A stretch of 57,119 nt of DNA from an uncultured Rivibacter sp. (GTDB taxonomy: Bacteria > Pseudomonadota > Gammaproteobacteria > Burkholderiales > Burkholderiaceae), in NCBI GenBank assembly GCA_946481025.1, contig CAMLNA010000013.1, forward strand, positions 1 through 57,119, given 5' to 3'. The first letter of the stretch is position 1; every line of letters begins with the position of its first letter. The notes beneath the pieces are model-generated. The model had not been told where the DNA came from, did no database searches, and was given only the letters and a program-made list of their open reading frames with translations. A program made the translations under genes and the position numbers. Shown here piece after piece: positions 46,526-54,057 of this stretch.

Positions 46526-47704
46526 ATGAGCTGGACCCTGGCGCGCCGCGCCGAACGCATGAACCCGTCGATCATCCGCGAGATCCTGAAGGTGACCGAG
46601 CGGCCCGGGATCATCTCGCTGGCAGGCGGCCTGCCGTCGCCCGAGACCTTTCCCGTCGAGGCGATGCGCGAGGCCGCCGACCGCGTGCTGCGCGACGCGC
46701 CGCGCGAGGCGCTGCAATACGCGGCCAGCGAAGGGTATGGCCCGCTGCGCGAGTGGGTGGCGCAGCACCTCGCCGAATCCGGCATCCGCGCCGACGCCAG
46801 CCAGGTGCTCATCACCACCGGCTCGCAGCAGGGCCTGGACCTGTGCGCCAAGGTGCTCATCGACGCGGGCGCGCGCGTGGCGGTGGAAACGCCCACCTAC
46901 CTCGGCGCCCTGCAGGCCTTCACGCCCTATGAGCCGGCCATCGAATCGCTGGCCACCGACGACGAAGGCCCCACGCCCGAGGCGCTGCGCGCGGCGGCCG
47001 GCGTGCGCTTCGCCTACCTGCTGCCGAACTTCCAGAACCCGAGCGGCCGCACGCTGGGCGAGGCTCGCCGTGCCGCGCTGGTGGCCGCCGCGCAGGCGGC
47101 CGGGGTGCCCCTGCTCGAAGACAACCCCTACGGCGACCTGTGGTTCGACACACCGCCGCCTGCGCCGCTGGCTTCGCGCTGGGCCGAAGGCGTGGTCTAC
47201 CTGGGCTCCTTCTCCAAGGTGCTGGCGCCCGGCCTGAGGCTGGGCTACGTGGTCGCGCCCCATGCGCTCGGCCCCAAGCTGCTGCAGGCCAAGCAGGCCG
47301 CCGACCTGCACACCCCCGTGTTCAACCAGCGGGTGGTGCACGAGGTCATCAAGGACGGCTTCCTCGCGACCCACGTGCCCACCATCCGTGCACGCTACAA
47401 GGCCCAGCGCGACGCCATGGCCGCCGCTCTCGAGCGCCACATGCCGCCGGGCTGCCGCTGGCAGGTGCCGGCCGGCGGCATGTTCTTCTGGGTCACGCTG
47501 CCGGCGGGCTTCGATGCGATGGCGCTGCTGCCGCAGGCGGTGGAGCAGGGCATGGCCTTCGTGCCCGGCGCCGCGTTCTACGCCGACGCACCGCAGGCCA
47601 GCACGCTGCGGCTGAGCTTCGTGACGGTGTCGCCCGAGCGCATCGGGCAGGGCGTGGCCGCGCTGGCCCGCACGCTGGAGCTGGCTCACAGGAAGGCGGC
47701 CTAG
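46526..47704 (+). CDS. PLP-dependent aminotransferase (2-aminoadipate/LysN-like), 392 aa
   Basis: A fold-type I aminotransferase of the MocR-related class without a DNA-binding domain. It shows PGIISLAGGLPSPETFPVEA, LITTGSQQGLDLCAKVLIDA, LLPNFQNPSGRTL, EDNPYGDLWFD, and the PLP lysine K231 in LGSFSKVLAPGLRLGYVVA. This is the LysN/2-aminoadipate aminotransferase or aromatic aminotransferase type, with broad amino-acid specificity. It follows the exporters after 26 bp and precedes the phzF gene with no gap, so it belongs to the same operon. Confidence 0.93.
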   Translation: MSWTLARRAERMNPSIIREILKVTERPGIISLAGGLPSPETFPVEAMREAADRVLRDAPREALQYAASEGYGPLREWVAQHLAESGIRADASQVLITTGSQQGLDLCAKVLIDAGARVAVETPTYLGALQAFTPYEPAIESLATDDEGPTPEALRAAAGVRFAYLLPNFQNPSGRTLGEARRAALVAAAQAAGVPLLEDNPYGDLWFDTPPPAPLASRWAEGVVYLGSFSKVLAPGLRLGYVVAPHALGPKLLQAKQAADLHTPVFNQRVVHEVIKDGFLATHVPTIRARYKAQRDAMAAALERHMPPGCRWQVPAGGMFFWVTLPAGFDAMALLPQAVEQGMAFVPGAAFYADAPQASTLRLSFVTVSPERIGQGVAALARTLELAHRKAA

Positions 47705-48544
47705 ATGACGTCGCAGCATCGCTACACCGAAGTCGACGTCTTCACCGATCGGGCGCTCAAGGGCAACGCGCTGGCGGTGGTGTTCGATGCCGACGGCCTG
47801 TCCGACGAGCAGATGGCCGAGTTCGCCCGGTGGACCAACCTGTCGGAAACCACCTTCCTGCTGCAGCCCACCATGCCCGGCGCCGACTACCGCGTGCGCA
47901 TCTTCACGCCCGGCGGCGAGCTGCCGTTCGCCGGCCACCCCACGCTCGGCAGCTGCCACGCCTGGCTTGCCGCGGGCGGAAGGCCACGCGACGGGCAGCT
48001 GGTGATCCAGCAGTGCGAAGTCGGCCTGGTGAAGATCCGCCGCGACGGCGAGCGGCTTGCGTTTGCCGCGCCGCCGCTGCGCCGCAGCGGCCCGGCCGAC
48101 GACGCCACCTGCGACCAGGTCGCCCGCTGCCTGCAGCTGCCGCGTTCGGCGCTGCGCGCGGTGCAGTGGGTGGACAACGGCCCGGGCTGGGTGGCGGCCC
48201 TGCTCGACTCGGCGCAGGCCGTGCTGGCGCTGCAGCCCGACTTCGCGGCCATGCAGCCGCTCAAGCTGGGCGTGGTGGGCGCCTGCCCGCCGGGCGGCGA
48301 ATGCGCCTTCGAGGTGCGGGCCTTCGTGCCCACACTGGGCGTGCCCGAGGACCCGGTGACCGGCAGCCTGAACGCCGGACTGGCGCAATGGCTCATCGGG
48401 GCCGGACTGGCGCCCGGGCGCTACGTGGCGAGCCAGGGAACGGCGCTGGGGCGCGCCGGCCGGGTGTTCGTCGAGCGCATCGGTGACGACGTCTGGATCG
48501 GGGGGCAAAGCGTGACCTGCGTCGAGGGTCGCCTGACCCTGTGA
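47705..48544 (+). CDS. PhzF-family isomerase-like protein, 279 aa
   Basis: The PhzF family has a diaminopimelate-epimerase-like fold. Conserved blocks are YTEVDVFTDRALKGNALAVV, the active-site glutamate block NLSETTFLLQP, FTPGGELPFAGHPTLGSCHA and the C-terminal GVPEDPVTGSLNAGLAQWL. PhzF isomerises trans-2,3-dihydro-3-hydroxyanthranilate in phenazine synthesis, but most relatives have unknown roles. No phenazine genes are nearby. Its ATG follows the aminotransferase stop directly. The neighbours suggest an amino-acid-derived substrate. Confidence 0.93.
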   Translation: MTSQHRYTEVDVFTDRALKGNALAVVFDADGLSDEQMAEFARWTNLSETTFLLQPTMPGADYRVRIFTPGGELPFAGHPTLGSCHAWLAAGGRPRDGQLVIQQCEVGLVKIRRDGERLAFAAPPLRRSGPADDATCDQVARCLQLPRSALRAVQWVDNGPGWVAALLDSAQAVLALQPDFAAMQPLKLGVVGACPPGGECAFEVRAFVPTLGVPEDPVTGSLNAGLAQWLIGAGLAPGRYVASQGTALGRAGRVFVERIGDDVWIGGQSVTCVEGRLTL

Positions 48545-49233
48545 CCCGTCGAGCGATGGTGCTGCAACTCGATCATCTCGTGGTGGCTGCGGCGACGCTC
48601 GACGAGGGCGTCGCCTGGTGCGAGGCGACGCTGGGTCTCACACCCGGGCCCGGCGGCAGGCATGGGCTGATGGGCACGCACAACCGGGTGTTCGCGCTCG
48701 ACGGCGCGGCCTTCCCGCGCGCCTACTTCGAGATCATCGCCATCGACCGCGACGTGCCGGCGCCCGGGCGGGCGCGCTGGTTCGGCCTCGATGACGCCGG
48801 CCTGCAGGCATCCATTGCGGGGCAGCCGCGGCTCATCCACTGGGCGGCGCGTTGCGGCGACATCGACCAAGCCGCATCGGACTGGGCAGCACTCGGGCTG
48901 GAGGCAGGCACCGTCATCGCCGCATCGCGTCCGACGCCGACCGGCGAGTTGGGCTGGCGCATCGGCGTGCGCGATGACGGACGGCTGTCGATGGGCGGGG
49001 CGCTGCCGACGCTGATCGAGTGGGGCGAAGAGCACCCCACCGACCGCCTGCCCGCGAGCGGCGTCGAGCTGCTGTCGCTGCGGCTCGATCAGCCGGACAC
49101 CTCGGCCCTGGCCGGTGCGCTGGGCGCCCTGGGGGCCCCGGCCGGCGTCGAGCTGGCCCAAGGCGCTGCGGCCGTCGTCGCGGTGCTGGACACGCCGCGA
49201 GGGCGGGTCCGCCTGAGCAGCCGGGCTGCCTGA
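48541..49233 (+). CDS. VOC/glyoxalase-like domain protein, 230 aa
   Basis: The start VLQLDHLVVAAATLDEGVAW is a vicinal-oxygen-chelate (glyoxalase I-like) fold, close to the Glyoxalase_3 type. The protein also contains RLIHWAARCGDIDQAASDWA and LPTLIEWGEEHPTDRLPAS. Its metal and substrate are unknown. The GTG start overlaps the phzF stop (GTGA at 48541), so it is translationally coupled and closes the five-gene operon. A transcript end is not obvious; the Wzz gene converges 18 bp later. Confidence 0.87.
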   Translation: MTRRAMVLQLDHLVVAAATLDEGVAWCEATLGLTPGPGGRHGLMGTHNRVFALDGAAFPRAYFEIIAIDRDVPAPGRARWFGLDDAGLQASIAGQPRLIHWAARCGDIDQAASDWAALGLEAGTVIAASRPTPTGELGWRIGVRDDGRLSMGGALPTLIEWGEEHPTDRLPASGVELLSLRLDQPDTSALAGALGALGAPAGVELAQGAAAVVAVLDTPRGRVRLSSRAA

Positions 49234-49251
49234 AGCGGGTGGCGTGAAGCG

Positions 49252-50487
49252 TCAGCCGCGGCGCAGGCGCCATGCGCGCCGCAAGCCTTCCCAGGCGGCG
49301 CCACGGCTCGGGTCGCGCTCGCGTTCGAGGGCCAGGTAGCGACGCGCCACGACGAACAGCGCGCTGCCCAGCAGGGCCAGCAAGGTGGTCGCCATGACGA
49401 TCACGCCGCGCCCGGGCTTGGACTTGCGGTCCGGCGGCACCGCCGTGTCGATCTGCTGGAGCGCGGGACCCTCCTTGGCTTCGTCGAGCTTGGCGACTTC
49501 ATACTGCCGCAGCATGCTCTCGAGCAGCGTCTCCTGGAACTTCACCTCGCGGCGGGCCCGGATCCACTCTGCCGCCGCCTCGGGCAGCTTGCCTGCGGGC
49601 ATGTCGATCATGCTGCCGCTGGCGTTCTGCGCCGACTCCATGCGACGCAGCTCGGCCCGAAGCCCGGCCACCTCGCTGCTGAGTCGCGTGACGTCCGGGT
49701 TTTCGGCCGTGGCCGCGGTGCGCAGCACCCGCAGCTGCACTTCGCGCTCGGCGATCTCGACCCGCAGCTTGGCCATGTTGGTGAGAATGGCCTCGGCCTG
49801 CTTGTCCAGCACGACCATGCCGCTCTTCTCCTGCGTCTTCTGCATGTCCTGATCGGCCTTGATCAGGTTGTTCTTGGTGTCTTGCAGCTGCTTCTCGTAG
49901 AACTTGCGCCGCTGCTGCGCCTCGGTGACGGCCAGGCGATCGAGCAGCTTGCCGACTTCGGCGGCATAGCCGTTGGCGAGCTGGGCGGCGAACTGCGGGT
50001 CCTTGTCATCGACTTCGACCGTGATGACGCCGGACTTCTTGTCGCTGCTCACCCGCGTCACCTTGGGCATCGCCTTGCGCAGCGACTCGAAGCTCTCGAT
50101 GTCGTAGCGCTCGCGGAGCTTGAACTCGGCATCGAGCGCACGCAACACCGAATCGCTCTTGAGCAGGTTCACGTAGAGCTCGTCGGGCGTCTTGGCGCTC
50201 AGCGCGCCTGCGGCCCCGCCCAGCGCGCCGAGGGCTGCCAGCGCCGCCGCGGCGCCGCCGGACTGCTGCTGGGTGGGTGGCAGCAGTGTCGTGCGTCCGG
50301 TGTACTCGTTGGGCAGCAGCAGCGACACCACCACCGAACCCACGATCGCGGCGCCGGTCACGACCGCGATCAGCCGCTTGCCCTCGCCGACCCACGTCAG
50401 CAGGTCCAGCAGGCTGATTCCTTCGTCTTCCAGGTACTGCTCCTGCGGCGCATGCACGGCCGACAGCTCTCGATCGGATGTTTCCAT
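49252..50487 (-). CDS. Wzz/GumC-type polysaccharide chain-length determinant protein, 411 aa
   Basis: An inner-membrane protein of the polysaccharide co-polymerase class. A first helix (LIAVVTGAAIVGSVVVSLLL, about 38-57) and a second helix (VIVMATTLLALLGSALFVVA, about 368-388) flank a large periplasmic coiled-coil domain with long helices (EAQQRRKFYEKQLQDTKNNL and QAEAILTNMAKLRVEIAERE). There is no tyrosine kinase domain. It follows the SLBB export gene with a 12-bp gap on the same strand. Together they would control the length of an exported polysaccharide. Confidence 0.9.
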   Translation of the reverse strand: METSDRELSAVHAPQEQYLEDEGISLLDLLTWVGEGKRLIAVVTGAAIVGSVVVSLLLPNEYTGRTTLLPPTQQQSGGAAAALAALGALGGAAGALSAKTPDELYVNLLKSDSVLRALDAEFKLRERYDIESFESLRKAMPKVTRVSSDKKSGVITVEVDDKDPQFAAQLANGYAAEVGKLLDRLAVTEAQQRRKFYEKQLQDTKNNLIKADQDMQKTQEKSGMVVLDKQAEAILTNMAKLRVEIAEREVQLRVLRTAATAENPDVTRLSSEVAGLRAELRRMESAQNASGSMIDMPAGKLPEAAAEWIRARREVKFQETLLESMLRQYEVAKLDEAKEGPALQQIDTAVPPDRKSKPGRGVIVMATTLLALLGSALFVVARRYLALERERDPSRGAAWEGLRRAWRLRRG

Positions 50488-50499
50488 GCCGTGTGTTGC

Positions 50500-52995
50500 T
50501 CAGTTGTTGCGCAGCGTCTGGATCGCCGCGGCACCCAGGCCGAACTGGTAGAAGATGGCCGACCAGTCCTTCAGGTTGCGCACCAGTGCGCGGCCCCAGG
50601 TCTCGTAGTCGAGCTGGTTGGGAATGATCACAGCGTCGCCGGGATGCAGCTCGGCCGAGGCAACGCCGCTGCTGAAGAGCCCGCGGCGGTCGTTGCCGTG
50701 CATCACCGTGCCGTCCGCTCGCAGGATGAACATCTGCGAGGTGTCGGCCGACTCCTCGGTGCCCGCGAGCTTCACATAGTCGCCGGCGGTTCGGCCCGGC
50801 TTCCACAGGTAGGCGTTGTTGTTGGCCACCGCGCCCGAGACCGTCACGAAGCCGGGGCGCGCCGGCACCACGACGCGGTCGCCGTTGTCCAGCGGCACGT
50901 CGGGCAGCGTGTCGAGGCTGCTTTTCTCGTAGTCCAGTTCCAGCGCGATGCGCCCGTTCGGCTGCAGGGTGCGCAGCCGCTGCAGCTGCGCCTGCGTGGC
51001 GGCCGCACTCACCTGCGAGCTGCGGCCGGCCTCGTCGGCTCGCTGGTTCGCGGCCTCGCGTGCCGCCTGAGTTGCGGCCAGGGACTCCAGCCGCTGGATC
51101 GCGGCCTGCAGGTTCTCGCGCTGGCGCACGCGGGTTTCCTCGCGGGAGAACTCGATGCCGTACACATAAGCCTGCGGCGTGAAACCGCCGGCGCGCGCCA
51201 ACAGCTGCTTGAGCGTCTCGCCGGGCAGCAACTGGTACACGCCGGGCGCGCCCACTTCGCCTTCCACCGTCACCAGCCGGATCTGCTTGGCCACCGGCAC
51301 GCGCATGTCCTTCTGGCTGAACACCGTCACCACGTCACCGGGCTGCAGCTCGACGTTGTGGCCGCCGTCGCCTGACAGGGCGGCACGCAGGTTGAAGGTG
51401 ATGAGCTGGGTCGAGAGGTCTTCGCGCTTGAGCCGCTCGATCACGGCGTAGTCCCAGTTGATCTCGTCGAACAGTGCGGCGGGCGACTTCCTGGCACGTT
51501 CGGCAGCCAGGCGTTCCTGCCGGCGCGCGGAGGGGGAGCGTTGTGCCGCTTCGCCGTTGCGCGGCGTCGCGGCCCCGGCACGGCCGCGATTCGCGGCGGT
51601 CAGGTCCTCTTCGGCCTCCTCGTCGAGCAGTTCCACCTGTACCAGCTGGTTCTTGCGCCGGTAGAACTCAGGCGAGATGAGCGCTTCCTTGTCGGGGATC
51701 AGGTCGCTCACACGCATGCCCGGCCGGTGCGGATAGCGCAGCGGCTGGGCCACATGCCCTTTCAGCGTCACCGCATTGCCGAACTGGGGCGAGATCGCCA
51801 GCAGCGTCAGGATGTCGCCGTCGCGCAGGTTCTTGGCGAGCCCCGTGTCGTCGAGCTTGAACTCCTCGACCAGCCGTGCCGCACGCCGGGCCGCCGGGTC
51901 GATGCGTTCGATCTGGACCTGGTGCGGATTGGCGAGCACCGAGGCACCGCCGGCGTAGCGCAGTACGTCGCGCAGCGGCTCTTCCTTGTTCCTGAGCTCG
52001 TAGACGGCCGGCGTGTCGATCGCACCGGTGAGCGCCACGCGCGGGCCCACCGGGTGGAACACCACCACGTCGCCCGGCAGCAGTTGCACGTCCTTCGTGC
52101 GGTCCCCCTGCACCAGGAACTCGTAGACGTCGAGGTCGGAGACGATGCGCCCGTCGCGCTTGAGGCTGATCTTGCGCATCGAACCGTTGACGCCGGGGCC
52201 GCCGCTGGCCACGACGGCCGACAGCAGGCTCGACTGGCTGCTCAGCGTGTAGACCCCCGGCCGTTGCGCCTGGCCGACCACGTAGACCTTGACGGCACGC
52301 AGCTGCCCCAGGGTGACGCTCAGGTTGAAGTTGGTGTAGAGCCGGCCGATCTGGGCGCGCAGGTGCCGCTCGAGTTCGGAGGCGCGCACGCCGGCCACCG
52401 GAAAGCTGCCGACCCGCGGCAGGTTGATCAGGCCGTTGCGGTCCACCGTCGCGCGGTAGTCCACGTCGATGGCGCCCCAGGCGCGGATCAGCACTTCGTC
52501 GCCCGGGCCCACGGCGTAGTCGGACGGCACCGGCACGTTGTCCACCGGGGCAAAGCTGCCGGCCGCGTCGGCGAAGAAGTCGGCGCCGAAGACGGGCAGC
52601 TGGCGGCCGGTGGCCGTTTCGACGAAGCGCTGGAATTCACTGGGCCGCACCGGCTGGCCCCCCGGGGCCGCGGGCCCGACGTCGCGGTCCTGCGGCGCGC
52701 GCTGCAGGTTGCGCTGGTCGCGCAGCCTGCCGTCAGCCTCGCGTTGAGAACCTGCCGCGCCCGTGCCCATGGCGCCGGGAGCGCGCGAGCGGTCCGGCTC
52801 GGAATCGCCCGGACGAGAGGGCGCCGGGTAGCCGGGCGCATTGAAGACGCCGCCGCCGCTCGGTGCCCGCGCGCGCGCGTCATCTTCGGGCGCCGCGGTG
52901 GCGGGCGTCGCCAGCGCGGCCCAGGCCAGCAGAGACCCCAGAAGAACACGCAAGGCACTGCGCAGTTTCGATGTGTCGTTGTGAGACAAGCTCAT
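50500..52995 (-). CDS. SLBB-domain polysaccharide export protein (Wza-like), 831 aa
   Basis: An outer-membrane or periplasmic export protein of the Wza/GumB class, but much larger. After a signal peptide (LRVLLGSLLAWAALATPATA) and a Pro/Arg/Gly-rich stretch, a Poly_export domain (about 165-265) reads DYAVGPGDEVLIRAWGAIDV, GLINLPRVGSFPVAGVRASE and NLSVTLGQLRAVKVYVVGQA. At least four SLBB-type repeats follow, e.g. AQRPGVYTLSSQSSLLSAVV, AIDTPAVYELRNKEEPL, GEVGAPGVYQLLPGETLKQL and GAVANNNAYLWKPGRTAGDY. It lacks an obvious alpha-helical barrel terminus. ATG 52995 starts MSLSHNDTSK; the frame is open to 53109. Confidence 0.93.
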   Translation of the reverse strand: MSLSHNDTSKLRSALRVLLGSLLAWAALATPATAAPEDDARARAPSGGGVFNAPGYPAPSRPGDSEPDRSRAPGAMGTGAAGSQREADGRLRDQRNLQRAPQDRDVGPAAPGGQPVRPSEFQRFVETATGRQLPVFGADFFADAAGSFAPVDNVPVPSDYAVGPGDEVLIRAWGAIDVDYRATVDRNGLINLPRVGSFPVAGVRASELERHLRAQIGRLYTNFNLSVTLGQLRAVKVYVVGQAQRPGVYTLSSQSSLLSAVVASGGPGVNGSMRKISLKRDGRIVSDLDVYEFLVQGDRTKDVQLLPGDVVVFHPVGPRVALTGAIDTPAVYELRNKEEPLRDVLRYAGGASVLANPHQVQIERIDPAARRAARLVEEFKLDDTGLAKNLRDGDILTLLAISPQFGNAVTLKGHVAQPLRYPHRPGMRVSDLIPDKEALISPEFYRRKNQLVQVELLDEEAEEDLTAANRGRAGAATPRNGEAAQRSPSARRQERLAAERARKSPAALFDEINWDYAVIERLKREDLSTQLITFNLRAALSGDGGHNVELQPGDVVTVFSQKDMRVPVAKQIRLVTVEGEVGAPGVYQLLPGETLKQLLARAGGFTPQAYVYGIEFSREETRVRQRENLQAAIQRLESLAATQAAREAANQRADEAGRSSQVSAAATQAQLQRLRTLQPNGRIALELDYEKSSLDTLPDVPLDNGDRVVVPARPGFVTVSGAVANNNAYLWKPGRTAGDYVKLAGTEESADTSQMFILRADGTVMHGNDRRGLFSSGVASAELHPGDAVIIPNQLDYETWGRALVRNLKDWSAIFYQFGLGAAAIQTLRNN

Positions 52996-53237
52996 GGTCG
53001 CCGTGTTGTGTTGGAGCCGCAGGGAGGAGAGGCTTTGCGGATCTGGTGCGAACTGCGAAGGCGGCTTGCCCGCCCGGCCAGCCCGGCATGTTAATGGAAA
53101 GCCCCTCACGCCCGAGGTGGCAGCTGCCCTGCCGTGCCGACCGTTACAGGCCTGATCGCTCTGCCGTCATCTGTGCCGCCCGGTTCATGGAGCGGGTCCT
53201 ATCATGGCCGCCTCCACTGCAAGCCTGGTGAGCGTGC

Positions 53238-53957
53238 ATGACCGAAGAGCTGTTTCGAGAAGATGCCCAGTTGCGCGAGTGCGGGGCCCGCGTGACGGTC
53301 GTGGACGCCCAGCCGGCCGGCGTGCAACTCGATCGCACGGTGTTCTACCCGCAAGGCGGCGGCCAGGCCGGCGACGCCGGCCACCTGCGGCTTGCCGATG
53401 GCAGCCTCGTGGCCGTGGCCGACACCCGCAAGGGCAGCACGCCGGGCACCGTCGTGCACCTGCTGGCCGATCCGGCCGATGCCGGGCGGCTGCAGCCCGG
53501 GATGGGGGTCACCGCGGTGATCGACTGGCAGCGCCGCCAGCGGCACATGCGCTTTCACACCGCGACCCATCTGCTGTGCGCGCTGGTGCCGCACCCGGTG
53601 GACGGCTGCTCGATCACCGCCGCGTATGCGCGGCTCGATTTCCACATGACCGAACCGCTCGACAAGGACATGCTCAACGCCGGCCTCGCGCGCCTGGTGG
53701 CCGAAAGCCGCCCGGTGCGCCACCGCTGGATCAGCGATGCCGAACTCGATGCCAACCCGCAACTCGTGCGCAGCATGAGCGTGCAGCCGCCGCGCGGCAG
53801 CGGGCGGGTGCGGCTGCTCGAGATCGAAGGGGTGGACCTGCAGCCCTGCGGCGGCACCCATGTGGCCAACACCTCGGAGATCGGCCGGGTGCTGGTCACC
53901 AAGGTCGAGAAGAAGTCGGCCATGACCCGCAGGGTCGTCCTGGGTCTCGAAGGGTGA
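53238..53957 (+). CDS. AlaX-type alanyl-tRNA editing protein, 239 aa
   Basis: A stand-alone editing domain related to the C-terminal half of alanyl-tRNA synthetase that hydrolyses Ser- or Gly-tRNA(Ala). Zinc-binding motifs are complete: HTATH (H107, H111) and CGGTH (C204, H208). The N-terminal half contains RTVFYPQGGGQAGDAGHLRL, the AlaRS second-additional-domain block. Length of 239 fits the AlaX-M type. It is divergent from the SLBB gene (242 bp) and lies upstream of dsbD. A TATCAT box at 53200-53205 may be its -10. Confidence 0.94.
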   Translation: MTEELFREDAQLRECGARVTVVDAQPAGVQLDRTVFYPQGGGQAGDAGHLRLADGSLVAVADTRKGSTPGTVVHLLADPADAGRLQPGMGVTAVIDWQRRQRHMRFHTATHLLCALVPHPVDGCSITAAYARLDFHMTEPLDKDMLNAGLARLVAESRPVRHRWISDAELDANPQLVRSMSVQPPRGSGRVRLLEIEGVDLQPCGGTHVANTSEIGRVLVTKVEKKSAMTRRVVLGLEG

Positions 53958-54057
53958 GTGAGCGCTGGCGACAGCGACCGTCCGTCGCCCCGACGGCCAC
54001 CGCCGAATAGGCTTCGTCACCCGGGAACCAGACGAGCGTGGTAGCTTCCAAGCCGCC

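Noticed and set aside
47705..48544. Phenazine biosynthesis
   Set aside because: PhzF-family proteins are widespread outside phenazine clusters and no phzA-E/G genes are present.
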